DNA of 36,753 nucleotides from Candidatus Gastranaerophilales bacterium (lineage in GTDB: Bacteria > Cyanobacteriota > Vampirovibrionia > Gastranaerophilales > Gastranaerophilaceae): positions 1-36,753 of the forward strand of contig CALVEA010000021.1 in assembly GCA_944326455.1 (NCBI GenBank), in the 5' to 3' direction. Position 1 is the first letter of the stretch. Each line of letters starts with the position of its first letter. Under the pieces are notes generated by a model. The model had not been told where the DNA came from, made no database searches, and worked only from the letters and a program-made list of their open reading frames with translations. The position numbers and the translations under genes are program-made. Below, in pieces: positions 1 through 7,412 of the stretch.

Positions 1-179
1 GATAATTCTGTCCACTTATCAGGTCTGCCCTCGTTTTTAAAATTTTCTTCTGTGGAATATGCAAAAATCCCTGCGATATTTTTCATCAATGGCCGCAGGT
101 TTTCGCTTCGTTTTGCTAAATCAAGGAGTCTTGATTCAACTTCTTTGTTATCAATTTTGATTTCAATAGGGTTAGACAT
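1..179 (-). CDS. Mu gpG-like virion morphogenesis protein (partial)
   Basis: This reading frame begins with ATG at 179 and runs off the left edge, giving 59 visible residues. The N-terminus (SNPIEIKIDNKEVESRLLDL, then LRPLMKNIAGIF and STEENFKNEGRPDKWTELS) matches the pattern of phage Mu gpG/phage virion morphogenesis (tail completion) proteins: an IEIKID start, a two-helix segment ending in a conserved LM..I, and a GRPDKW-like loop before the domain core. Its start overlaps the stop of the preceding short ORF (stop 172-174), as expected for translational coupling of F and G genes. Family recognition is from memory of the pattern, so the exact role (head or tail assembly) is inferred. Confidence 0.65.
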   Translation of the reverse strand, partial: MSNPIEIKIDNKEVESRLLDLAKRSENLRPLMKNIAGIFAYSTEENFKNEGRPDKWTEL

Positions 180-336
180 TTTTGAATAATTCCCGGATAG
201 GATAATTAGCAATCAGCAGCTCTTTATACACCTTGTTTTCCCTGTTAATCCCCTCACGATTATTAATTCCGTTTAGTCTTTCAACTTCAATCATCTCATA
301 CCCTTTGTATAACAGTAAAAGTCTTTTTATGAGCAT
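172..336 (-). pseudogene. Short phage ORF, probable 3' remnant of a Mu F-like head gene
   Basis: A 54-residue frame from ATG 336 to the stop at 172-174 encodes a basic, charged peptide ending in KELLIANYPIRELFKNV. It overlaps the 48-residue N-terminal F-like fragment in another frame and overlaps the start of the gpG-like gene. In Mu-type phages F precedes G directly, and F proteins are several hundred residues long. The simplest reading is that this is the C-terminal tail of the F gene after a large deletion with frame change. It could instead be a genuine small phage gene; I do not recognise its sequence. No good ribosome binding site precedes 336. Confidence 0.4.
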
Positions 337-442
337 CTTCCCATAATTCGTACCAATCCCAAGTGAAAGTTTGACCTTTCCGCCTGAAATATTTTATTGC
401 TGCTGCCGGAGCGAGTTTAAATAAGCCTTTAAGTTCGACCAT
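296..442 (-). pseudogene. N-terminal fragment of Mu F-like minor head protein
   Basis: The frame opens with ATG at 442, inside the end of the methyltransferase gene, preceded by AGAGG. It stops after 48 residues at TGA 296-298. The segment APAAAIKYFRRKG followed by WDWYELWEDAHKKTFTV is the hallmark N-terminus of Mu gpF/SPP1 gp7-type head morphogenesis proteins (P..A..Y...KG, W.W.E.W..AH..AFTV). The family is normally several hundred residues, so nearly all of the protein is missing. The reading frame then shifts into the 172-336 frame. This is best read as a pseudogene made by internal deletion, although a sequencing or assembly join at this point cannot be excluded. Confidence 0.6.
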
Positions 443-1544
443 TCTCGACCTCTGCTATTCTCTTTGCAACAGCTTCAACAACATTTACGGTTACGGCATT
501 GCCTGCCATTTTATAAAGTCGACAATTTGAAAGTCCTATTTCTCTAGCCTTTGATACCATATCATCAGGAAATCCCTGAAGCCTGAAACACTCAAGCGGA
601 GTTAACTTTCTGATTCTGTATCCGTCAATTGTTCCCATATTGCAGTTTGTATCAAGAGTCTGAGAGCAGCCTTTACCAACTCTTCCACGTCGTGTTTTTG
701 ATTCGGGGAATGCGAGATTTATGCCATCTCCGGGGATTGCCTCATCGTAGCCTTTTTTAGTACCGTTTCTCACACGCATTAAAGGAGTATCTCCGGCAAC
801 CAAAAGTGTTTGAACAGTATCAGAAGGACGATATTTGTCATAACGTACCCTGTTTACAAAATACAAACCTGTTTTAGCACCGAGTCCGCCGCCATTTGCA
901 GTAAGACAGGAACTTAAACCGTCCGGTAAATAAATTCTGTTACCTTGAGGTGTCTTGGGACTTAATGGATGTTTATTGAGCGTGCTAATATTTTCGATTC
1001 CGTCCGGGGTGAGAGGAAATATTTTTCCGGCACATCCTTTTCCATAACATCCAACAATGTACACTCTTTCCCTGTTTTGAGGAACTCCGAAGAACTTAGA
1101 ATTAAGTAATTGCCATTGCACTTGATACCCAAGGTCGGTGAGAATTTTAAGTATTGTTTGGAAAGTTTTTCCACTGTCGTGATTAAGTAAGCCTTTAACG
1201 TTTTCGAGTATAAAATATCGGGGTCGCTTGTCTTTGAGAATCCGTGCGACTTCAAAAAACATTGTGCCTCTGGTGTCTTCAAAGCCGCGTCTTTTTCCTG
1301 CAATCGAGAAAGACTGACAAGGAAACCCTCCGCAGAGAATGTCGAAGTCGGGCAATTCTTCTGTGTTGATTGTTCTGATGTCATTAAAAAATAACTCCTT
1401 TGCTGTATCAAAATAGTTTCTGTACAATTTGTTTGCGTATTCATCATTGTCGCAATACGCAATACATTCAAATCCGGCACGCTCTAAGCCTATACGGAAA
1501 CCACCTATACCAGAGAATAAGTCAATAAACTTAAGTTTATTCAT
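429..1544 (-). CDS. Solitary DNA (cytosine-5) methyltransferase
   Basis: This 371-residue protein transfers a methyl group from SAM to C5 of cytosine in a short DNA target. It has the ordered C5-MTase motifs: FIDLFSGIGGFRIGLE (SAM binding, residues 7-22), GGFPCQSFS with catalytic Cys76, ENVKGL (114-119), QNRERVYIVG (156-165), a variable target-recognition region around 190-310, and GNAVTVNVVEAVAKRI at the C-terminus. Length is normal for a monospecific enzyme. No restriction endonuclease gene is adjacent, so it probably protects phage DNA from host restriction (inference). It sits between portal and F remnants, overlaps the portal fragment stop at its start and the F-fragment start at its end, and so looks like cargo carried in the morphogenesis operon. 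The start ATG 1544 lies just after GGATTAG. Confidence 0.93.
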   Translation of the reverse strand: MNKLKFIDLFSGIGGFRIGLERAGFECIAYCDNDEYANKLYRNYFDTAKELFFNDIRTINTEELPDFDILCGGFPCQSFSIAGKRRGFEDTRGTMFFEVARILKDKRPRYFILENVKGLLNHDSGKTFQTILKILTDLGYQVQWQLLNSKFFGVPQNRERVYIVGCYGKGCAGKIFPLTPDGIENISTLNKHPLSPKTPQGNRIYLPDGLSSCLTANGGGLGAKTGLYFVNRVRYDKYRPSDTVQTLLVAGDTPLMRVRNGTKKGYDEAIPGDGINLAFPESKTRRGRVGKGCSQTLDTNCNMGTIDGYRIRKLTPLECFRLQGFPDDMVSKAREIGLSNCRLYKMAGNAVTVNVVEAVAKRIAEVENGRT

Positions 1545-1788
1545 CTAATCCATCACTCCTCCCTTGCAGTTCACATAGGAACAGAGCTTTTTGAAGAGAT
1601 TGTTCAAACTTCTTTGAATGCAGGTTTTTATCCGTTAAAAGTTCGTAAGCCTCATCGAAGTCATCACAATCCTCAAGTAGTGAAATTAAAGGCGAAATCA
1701 TCTGTTGAGCCTGTTCATTTAATTTCTTTGTTGAAATAAACTCTAACAGATTTTCTATCTGCTCTTGCCCTGGAGGGGTAAATATATT
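1537..1788 (-). pseudogene. C-terminal fragment of a Mu gp29-like (DUF935) portal protein
   Basis: This open frame has no start codon at its 5' edge and begins directly after a TGA at 1789-1791, giving 83 residues up to the TAA at 1537-1539. The peptide (FTPPGQEQIENLLEFI, then AQQMISPLISLLEDCDDFDE, and ending ALFLCELQGRSDGLDE) resembles the C-terminal end of DUF935 portal proteins, with the helical pattern P(L/I)..LLE......A...L and the final AL..AEL.GR. signature. In Mu the portal gene precedes F directly, which fits the order seen here. Its 5' part overlaps the end of the B gene in a different frame, so the junction of an internal deletion probably lies near 1770-1800. Confidence 0.6.
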
Positions 1789-2471
1789 TCATTAATTATT
1801 CCTTTCAAAGTATATTCATCTATTTCGTTAATTTTGTTAGTTTCAGATAATTTTTCTATTTTATTAATCAACTTAACCAGTTGCCTGAATTGATTTGTTC
1901 TTGTTGCCAGATATTCAATTGCATCTTCCGTAAAATTTAATTCCGTAAGTTCTAGTATGATTTCTTTAATATCTGCACTATTAAATTGTTCAAATTTTAG
2001 TTTTTTAAATAGTCTATCCTCAAAATGTTTAAACCTTGCCAGTTTTTTATCCATTGCCCCCATCCCTGACAGTACAACAGGACAGCCCGTTAAATCTTGA
2101 ATATCCCTCAATATTTCTATAACATTTTTACTTCCAACTAGATAATCAACTTCATCAACAATAATTATTTTTGCTTGTTGTTTTAGAATTTTTACTATCA
2201 AATTAAAATTTTCCTGCGTGATATAAAACGGTCGTTCCCCAAGTTCTTCTACAATTTCTCGTAACAATCCGCCCTGAGTCATTTCATTATTTGCCCTGAC
2301 ATAAATTGCATCATTTCTTGTTGCCCACCATATTATTGCATTAGTTTTTCCAAGCCCATGTTCACCATAAACTAATGCAAGTTTTGGAATGTTTGGTGGA
2401 AGTTTCTGTAATTCATCCATCAAAGCCACAAATTTCTTGACGTTTTTTGTTTTAATAAATGTTTTCTTCAT
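1755..2471 (-). CDS. MuB-like AAA+ ATPase, transposition target-selection protein
   Basis: This 238-residue protein has a Walker A motif (GEHGLGKT, residues 36-43), a Walker B motif (KIIIVDEVDYL, about 101-111) and a sensor-type segment VVLSGMGAMDKKL. It belongs to the MuB/ATP-binding transposition proteins that coat target DNA, deliver it to the MuA transpososome and give target immunity. It lies immediately after the transposase, overlapping it. I chose ATG 2471 because GGGGAC lies about 8 bases upstream; an in-frame ATG at 2486 adds five residues. It is shorter than Mu B (312 residues), and its last dozen codons may be read from foreign sequence created by the deletion that follows, so the natural C-terminus may be altered. 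Confidence 0.88.
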   Translation of the reverse strand: MKKTFIKTKNVKKFVALMDELQKLPPNIPKLALVYGEHGLGKTNAIIWWATRNDAIYVRANNEMTQGGLLREIVEELGERPFYITQENFNLIVKILKQQAKIIIVDEVDYLVGSKNVIEILRDIQDLTGCPVVLSGMGAMDKKLARFKHFEDRLFKKLKFEQFNSADIKEIILELTELNFTEDAIEYLATRTNQFRQLVKLINKIEKLSETNKINEIDEYTLKGIINEIYLPLQGKSR

Positions 2472-4464
2472 CGTTTTCGTCCCCATATATATTTATATAT
2501 TCATCACTTCTTATGTAATCTGCGAGCCATTTCCTTTGTTCAGGATCCGTACAGCCGTTTTCCATCAACCACTCGTATTTTTCATAATTTGAATTAAACA
2601 TCGGCACGTTCATCTGTCGTTCACGAGGGGTTTGCTTGTGTTCCTTTTTAGGTTTTGGTTGTTCTTCTATTTCTAAAACGGGTTCAGGTTCAATTTCTAA
2701 AACCTGAATTTCATCTTTAGTAAATGTCTTTCTAATTTGTTTTACGAGCCGGCTTTTAATTTTCTGTTGCCTTTGATACTGTTGTTTGTATTCTTCCATA
2801 TCTTTTACTGTACCGAGTACATTTGCCATCGGATGCACTTTTTGCACCCTGTGAGCAATGCATAAAAATTCCCCTTTCATTGAATAAACATGAACCTTTG
2901 AAAGGTCAAACAAGCTGTATCGAACGTAAACCTTATCCCGAAGTCCAAGGATAATGTCACTTCTGTAATGCATTCCGAGAAATGTTATTCCATGCTTATT
3001 TATTGTCCTTGATTCTGTTTTCATCATTAAATAATCAAGTGCAGATTTATTAATATCTTGTTTCTGAACAGAATTTAATACCTCTTGAATGCTCCTTGAA
3101 CGATCATTAGGACATATTTTTTGATTTCTATATTCAAGCCAGGCATTAATATATTTAATAGTATCTTGTACTGTCGGAATATTTCCTTTTGTTTGCTGAT
3201 TATGAAGTTGTAAGTGCAATTTTTCATTTCTATTCATCCACGCAGGACGGTTTTCAATTGAAGTACCAATATAACTTGGCATAAGTTTCTCAAATTCTTC
3301 CTGAAAATCTAAGAAAAATCTTTCTATAACTTTTGCACGTGCATTGTATGGTTTAGCAAAAACGGAGAGAATCCCTAAATTAGCATAAACTCCGTTAAAT
3401 ATCCCTTCGTCAAAATCTGCGTTTTGAAAGAATTTAGATTTAAAGGCTTTCCCATTATCTTGATACACGACTTTGGGAATAACACCTAAATTAATGATTG
3501 CATTTCTAAGTGCGGAAGCTATACACTGTGTATTTTCAGTCATCATAATTTCATAACCTACAAGTGCCGTTGATTTCCAGTCTAAAAAACCGACCAAAGT
3601 TGCTCTGGTCGGCTTTCCTGTGAACGGATTTATTACTTGAAAATTAAGAACGTGTCCGTCTGCGATTAATACATCTCCAACTTCAATTTTACTTATATCT
3701 CTTTCAATATATGGTTCAACCTTATCATGATAGGCTTTCATACCTTCTCGTTTTAAGACCCACTCAGCATAATTATTTCTTCTAAAATGTTCGGCATACC
3801 GTTTAAATGTAATATTACTCGGCAGAGTATCTTCATCATATCCTTTTTTTATCAATATCTGTTTTGCAAGTCTTATTGCCGTATTGTATCCGAACTTATT
3901 TTGGTGAAGCAACAAAGCCAACAAGACATTTTTCATATTCTCATCTAATATTCCGTTGTATTCACCCTGTTTTGTAACTTTGTATTGAGGAAATAAACTT
4001 TCAGCATTGCCCGCCTTTTTGTAGGCTTGTATGTAACGTCTTAAAGTTCCAATAGAAATACTTCCCAGGAATTCGTATGCTTTTGGTAAATACAAACCCG
4101 AATTGTACAGGTCTAAAAATTCAGCATCAGCCTGTTTTATTGTCGAATATTTGCTTCTGTGTTCAAGTGCAGCATTAACAATATTCATTCTGTGATTTGC
4201 CGTTAATCTTGCTTTATCTGTTATTGTGGGCGGTTTGTAATTTTTAGGAACAAGTGCTGTTGACTTTGTTTCGCATTCTCTCAGTTTTTGCTGTAATTCA
4301 GGTTCTAAACTTGAAAACAAAATCTCGTATGACATTCCGCCGTTTACTTTAACCACTCTTGAAATATATTTGCTTTCTGGTTTATTTATTTCAATTCTGA
4401 TTGAACGAGTACTTTTCAAGCCCTTAGCTTCTGCAACTTTCTTTATATCTATATATGCATTCAT
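2452..4464 (-). CDS. MuA-like DDE transposase
   Basis: This 670-residue protein should catalyse strand transfer for prophage transposition. The N-terminal ~60 residues (YIDIKKVAEAKGLKSTRSIR, then GGMSYEILFSSL) match the Mu-type winged-helix DNA-binding domain. The catalytic RNase-H-fold core has all three acidic residues in context: D269 (LIADGHVLN), D336 (VVYQDNGKAF) and E381 (AKVIERFF). The stretch following E381 (EEFEKLMPSYIG) also matches the MuA core. The acidic and Lys-rich C-terminal region fits the B-interacting and remodelling domain. I start at ATG 4464; an in-frame GTG at 4473 adds three residues, and neither has a strong ribosome site. The C-terminus overlaps the B start. It appears intact, so the element may still be mobilisable even though its morphogenesis genes are damaged. 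Confidence 0.93.
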   Translation of the reverse strand: MNAYIDIKKVAEAKGLKSTRSIRIEINKPESKYISRVVKVNGGMSYEILFSSLEPELQQKLRECETKSTALVPKNYKPPTITDKARLTANHRMNIVNAALEHRSKYSTIKQADAEFLDLYNSGLYLPKAYEFLGSISIGTLRRYIQAYKKAGNAESLFPQYKVTKQGEYNGILDENMKNVLLALLLHQNKFGYNTAIRLAKQILIKKGYDEDTLPSNITFKRYAEHFRRNNYAEWVLKREGMKAYHDKVEPYIERDISKIEVGDVLIADGHVLNFQVINPFTGKPTRATLVGFLDWKSTALVGYEIMMTENTQCIASALRNAIINLGVIPKVVYQDNGKAFKSKFFQNADFDEGIFNGVYANLGILSVFAKPYNARAKVIERFFLDFQEEFEKLMPSYIGTSIENRPAWMNRNEKLHLQLHNQQTKGNIPTVQDTIKYINAWLEYRNQKICPNDRSRSIQEVLNSVQKQDINKSALDYLMMKTESRTINKHGITFLGMHYRSDIILGLRDKVYVRYSLFDLSKVHVYSMKGEFLCIAHRVQKVHPMANVLGTVKDMEEYKQQYQRQQKIKSRLVKQIRKTFTKDEIQVLEIEPEPVLEIEEQPKPKKEHKQTPRERQMNVPMFNSNYEKYEWLMENGCTDPEQRKWLADYIRSDEYINIYGDENDEENIY

Positions 4465-4583
4465 GGTACACACACATTAACTCTGAAGATAAAAGAATGG
4501 AACACCACTTCCGAGTATGTATCTGTTTCGTATCAATTGAAATAGAAAGATGATGAAAATTTCAAAAACCTCAAAAGCCTCAC

Positions 4584-4613
4584 TTTGCCCAAAATAATCA
4601 AATCATTTGCACC
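4584..4613 (+). repeat. Candidate transposase end-binding site 1
   Basis: This is one of four related ~25-30 bp sites between the transposase start and the prophage edge. It reads TTTGCCCAAAATAATC followed by AAATCATTTGCACC and matches site 2 at 24 of 30 positions. Repeated ~22-bp sites of this kind are what MuA binds at attL. The assignment to the transposase rather than to an absent repressor is inferred. Confidence 0.55.
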
Positions 4614-4660
4614 AAGCCACAAAGCCCCTAAAAGACAAGTATAGAGGGAGCTAAAATCCT

Positions 4661-4690
4661 TTTGCCCGAAAAAATCACACCATCTGCCCC
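4661..4690 (+). repeat. Candidate transposase end-binding site 2
   Basis: Direct-orientation copy reading TTTGCCCGAAAAAATC then ACACCATCTGCCCC. It shares the TTTGCCC lead, the AATCA core and the CAT.TGC..CC tail with site 1, lying 77 bp from it. Confidence 0.55.
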
Positions 4691-4721
4691 GACCAGAAAA
4701 AGAGTAAAAAGACCGTTTTTA

Positions 4722-4750
4722 GTTCAAATGGTTTGATTATTTCCGACCCC
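4722..4750 (-). repeat. Candidate transposase end-binding site 3 (inverted)
   Basis: Read on the minus strand this gives GGAAATAATCAAACCATTTG, the same core as site 1 but in the opposite orientation. Mixed orientation of binding sites is also known at the Mu left end. Confidence 0.5.
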
Positions 4751-4775
4751 TCAAACTCGCTCACAAAGCCGATTA

Positions 4776-4800
4776 CCCGAAATAATCGCACCATCTGAGC
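4776..4800 (+). repeat. Candidate transposase end-binding site 4
   Basis: Direct-orientation copy reading CCCGAAATAATCGCACCATC then TGAGC. The CCCGAAATAATC half is the best conserved part across the sites. Confidence 0.55.
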
Positions 4801-4845
4801 TGCTCAAACCACTCACTTGATTACAAAATATTTTATTGATAGATT

Positions 4846-4882
4846 GCTGTAAATGGTTATATTGGGATAACAACATCTAACA
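4846..4882 (-). mobile_element. Probable prophage terminus with degenerate outermost site
   Basis: On the minus strand this stretch reads inward as TGTTATCCCAATATAACC followed by ATTTACAGC. It begins with the TG expected at Mu-type termini and contains a partial match (CCCAATATAA and CCATTTAC) to the four repeats. Several TG starts (4872, 4875, 4882) are possible. The 5-bp target duplication cannot be checked because the other end lies outside the window. Confidence 0.35.
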
Positions 4883-4906
4883 AAAAAACTCTCTAAAAGA
4901 GAGTTT
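4881..4906 (-). terminator. Intrinsic terminator of tRNA-Arg
   Basis: Minus-strand hairpin with stem AACTCTCT/AGAGAGTT (8 bp) and a 3-base loop, followed by a run of seven T. It starts 8 bases after the tRNA 3' end and defines host sequence right up to the prophage edge. Confidence 0.85.
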
Positions 4907-4913
4907 AGAAATT

Positions 4914-4987
<74 letters not shown>

Positions 4988-5020
4988 TTGTCATTCGGGT
5001 AATAATCCGGCTACCTAAAA

Positions 5021-5049
5021 ACTATACCAACAATATAAAAAATTTTCAA
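5021..5049 (-). promoter_or_regulatory. Promoter of tRNA-Arg
   Basis: Minus strand: TTGAAA (5049-5044), 17-bp spacer, TATAGT (5026-5021). The predicted start is about 25 bases before the mature tRNA 5' end, so RNase P processing of a short leader is expected. Confidence 0.75.
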
Positions 5050-5177
5050 CCATCTTACAATGTTAATTATTTTAATATCGTAAACATTTTTTAAAATCTC
5101 TCTGTTTTTTATTGATGTCCAAGCTCTTTTTATATACTATGAATTTATTCGCAAATCAGTTTTTTATGGAGATTTTA

Positions 5178-5399
5178 ATGAGAGAATTTGAGAGACGCAA
5201 TCCTTATATGGATTATAGAAATGCCGTTCCGTTTATGGATTTGTCGGGCTTTATCGTAAGGCAGCCTTCAGCAGTTGATGATATGCCGGTAAAATCATTA
5301 CAGGAGTACTTGAGAAATAAAAAATTCTCTACGATGGTTAATTTTAGGAGAATGCAATATTGCAAACTTGTTGAGGAGTACAGAAATGGTCGAAAATAA
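5178..5399 (+). CDS. Small unknown protein translationally coupled to proA
   Basis: A 73-residue, basic protein of unknown function beginning MREFERRNPYMDYRNAV. I chose ATG 5178 because GGAG sits six bases upstream; the frame is open further 5' but those codons are AT-rich and lack a ribosome site. There are no membrane segments or cysteine motifs, and the C-terminal half is helical and Arg/Lys-rich (YLRNKKFSTMVNFRRMQY). Its stop lies 14 bases inside the proA start, so the two are probably translated from one message. No family is recognised; it may be lineage-specific. Confidence 0.65.
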   Translation: MREFERRNPYMDYRNAVPFMDLSGFIVRQPSAVDDMPVKSLQEYLRNKKFSTMVNFRRMQYCKLVEEYRNGRK

Positions 5400-6645
5400 T
5401 TTTCTTAACATTGCGATAAAAGCAAAGGAAGCTTCAAAAAAAACAGCAGTTCTGGATTCTGAAATAAAAAATCAGGCACTAATCGCGATGGCAAAAGCTT
5501 TGGAACTAAATAAAGCGTCCATATTTGAAGCAAATCAAAAAGATCTTGAAGAGGCTTCCGTTCTTCTCCAAAATGGAGAGCTTTCAAAATCTTTGTTTAA
5601 CCGTTTAAAACTTGATGACAATAAGATGAGAGATATGATTCAAGGTATAGTTGATATCTCTAAATTGGATGATCCTATAGGTAAAACCCTGCTTGTACGC
5701 GAGTTGGATGAAGGTTTAATCTTAAAAAAAATCACATGTCCTATAGGAGTATTGGGTATAATTTTTGAAGCTCGTCCGGATGTAATATCTCAAATTTCAG
5801 CATTAGCTTTAAAATCTTCAAATGTAGTTATATTAAAAGGCGGTAAAGAAGCCATAAATACAAATAAAGCTATTATGAATATAATCCAGGAAGCTATTTC
5901 AAAAATAGACGGGCTGCCGGCTAACATAATAACTCAAGTTTTTACACGTGATGATGTTGCAGAAATGCTTAAGTGCGATAAACATATTGATTTAATCATA
6001 CCTCGCGGCGGAAATAGTCTTGTTAAATACATAAAAGAAAATACAAAAATCCCTGTTCTTGGGCATGCAGACGGTATCTGCCACCTATTTATAGATAAAT
6101 CCGCAGATTTTGATAAGGCTTTGAATATAGCAATAGATTCCAAAACTCAATATCCGAGTGCGTGTAATTCTATTGAAACTCTTTTGATACATAAAGATTT
6201 CCCTAAATATTCCAAACTGCTGGACAATCTTAGAAATGCAGGTATAGAACTTGTATCTAATCCGGAAAGCTGGCATATAGAGTATTCGGATAAAATCCTT
6301 TCCTATAAACTTGTTGACTCTGTTGAAGATGCGGTTATGCATATTAATACATATTCCTCAGGTCATACAGATGGTATTATAACGGAAGATAAAATATCGG
6401 CAGATTATTTCCTTTCAGCGGTGGATTCTGCCGGAGTATACCATAATGTTTCAACAAGATTTGCAGATGGGTTCCGTTATGGTTTTGGAGCTGAAGTAGG
6501 AATTTCTACAAATAAAACGCATGCCAGAGGTCCCGTTGGGTTAGAAGGATTGACTATTTATAAATATACTCTGGAAGGTAACGGTCAAATTGTAAAGGAT
6601 TACGTTGACGGCAAAAAGAAATTTACACATAAGGATATTGTATGA
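5386..6645 (+). CDS. proA: Gamma-glutamyl phosphate reductase
   Basis: This 419-residue enzyme reduces L-glutamyl 5-phosphate to glutamate 5-semialdehyde with NADPH, the second step of proline biosynthesis in the cytosol. The ALDH-type fold shows the family landmarks: CPIGVLGIIFEARPDV (118-133), LKGGKEA (150-156), and the catalytic cysteine in YPSACNSIET (Cys260), followed by GFGAEVGIST near the C-terminus. Length is normal. The start at ATG 5386 follows GAGGAG with 9-base spacing and overlaps the preceding small ORF. tyrA starts within its stop codon (ATGA overlap). The glutamate 5-kinase gene proB, often adjacent, is not in this window. Confidence 0.96.
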   Translation: MVENNFLNIAIKAKEASKKTAVLDSEIKNQALIAMAKALELNKASIFEANQKDLEEASVLLQNGELSKSLFNRLKLDDNKMRDMIQGIVDISKLDDPIGKTLLVRELDEGLILKKITCPIGVLGIIFEARPDVISQISALALKSSNVVILKGGKEAINTNKAIMNIIQEAISKIDGLPANIITQVFTRDDVAEMLKCDKHIDLIIPRGGNSLVKYIKENTKIPVLGHADGICHLFIDKSADFDKALNIAIDSKTQYPSACNSIETLLIHKDFPKYSKLLDNLRNAGIELVSNPESWHIEYSDKILSYKLVDSVEDAVMHINTYSSGHTDGIITEDKISADYFLSAVDSAGVYHNVSTRFADGFRYGFGAEVGISTNKTHARGPVGLEGLTIYKYTLEGNGQIVKDYVDGKKKFTHKDIV

Positions 6646-7412
6646 AAATAGGTGTTGTAGGACTGGGACTTATTGGCGGCTCTTTATTTAAAAGATTTGC
6701 TGAATTACCTGAGTATGAAGTAATCGGTATATCAAGAACTCTTACGGATATAGATAATGTAAGTCCTGACTATACTGCTCTAAAGGGTTGTAAACTCGTC
6801 TTTGTCTGCACTCCAATGAAAAATGTTTTAAATATTCTGGATAAATTAAATGAAATTCTTTCAGAAGATACTATTGTGACGGATGTGAGCAGCCTAAAGC
6901 GTTTTGTTTCTCAAAAAAAATATAAATTCAATTTTATTCCATCACATCCTATGGCAGGGACGGAAAAAAGCGGATGGGAAAATTCTTTTAGCACCCTTTT
7001 TGATAAGGCAAAATGGGTTATAACGCCTTTGGACGGTGTTATTGATGATGGGTTTGAAGTTTTAGAAAAAGTTATTGAAGATATTGGTGCAGAGGTTATT
7101 ATAACAACACCGGATGAGCATGATAAAGCTGCGGCTTTAATTTCTCATGCTCCGATGGTTATTGCGCAAGCTATGTGTATGACAGTTCAATCAAACAAGC
7201 TTGCTCAAGCCATGGCATCAACAGGGTTTAAAGATACTACAAGATTAGCTCTTTCAAATACGGAAATGGCAGAAGATATGGTTTCTTTAAATAGAGAGAA
7301 TATTGAAAAAAGTATAGAAGAAGTATCTATTTCACTGGATGCTCTATTGAGCGGAGATTATAAAACCCAAATTAGGAAAATACAAGAATTTAGAAAGAAT
7401 CTTTATCCTTAA
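6642..7412 (+). CDS. tyrA: Prephenate dehydrogenase
   Basis: This 256-residue enzyme oxidatively decarboxylates prephenate (or arogenate) on the route to tyrosine. The N-terminal Rossmann motif VVGLGLIGGS (residues 5-14) binds NAD(P). DVSSLKRF and SHPMAGTEKSGW (with the substrate-binding His) match the TyrA active site, and the helical dimerisation domain follows. There is no ACT or chorismate mutase domain, so it is a minimal monofunctional form. Prephenate and arogenate specificity cannot be told apart here. It overlaps proA by 4 bases and converges with the M16 peptidase gene, whose 3' end overlaps its own by 23 bases. Confidence 0.93.
   Translation: MKIGVVGLGLIGGSLFKRFAELPEYEVIGISRTLTDIDNVSPDYTALKGCKLVFVCTPMKNVLNILDKLNEILSEDTIVTDVSSLKRFVSQKKYKFNFIPSHPMAGTEKSGWENSFSTLFDKAKWVITPLDGVIDDGFEVLEKVIEDIGAEVIITTPDEHDKAAALISHAPMVIAQAMCMTVQSNKLAQAMASTGFKDTTRLALSNTEMAEDMVSLNRENIEKSIEEVSISLDALLSGDYKTQIRKIQEFRKNLYP

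Larger units (their letters stand above)
1..4882 (-). mobile_element. Mu-like transposable prophage, left-end portion (continues off window)
   Basis: All genes in this stretch are on the minus strand in the Mu-type order transposase A, ATPase B, then portal, F and G-like genes. The transposase-proximal end lies at high coordinates beside tRNA-Arg. Between B and the portal fragment the usual middle genes (host-nuclease inhibitor, GemA/Mor, lysis genes, small and large terminase) are absent, and the portal and F genes survive only as pieces, so the element appears internally deleted. No repressor or Ner-like gene is found beyond the transposase. The outer boundary is not fixed by sequence alone: terminal CA dinucleotides at 4871-4872, 4874-4875 and 4881-4882 are candidates. 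Host sequence must begin by the tRNA terminator. Confidence 0.8.

Noticed and set aside
962..1480. A 172-codon open frame on the minus strand inside the methyltransferase gene.
   Set aside because: It is an alternate-frame shadow of a gene with complete catalytic motifs; no ribosome site or recognisable domain.
5386..5399. Similarity of the proA start context (AATGGTCGAAAATAA) to the methyltransferase/F junction (AATGGTCGAACTTAA).
   Set aside because: Both are stop/start overlaps with similar codons; too short to imply common origin.
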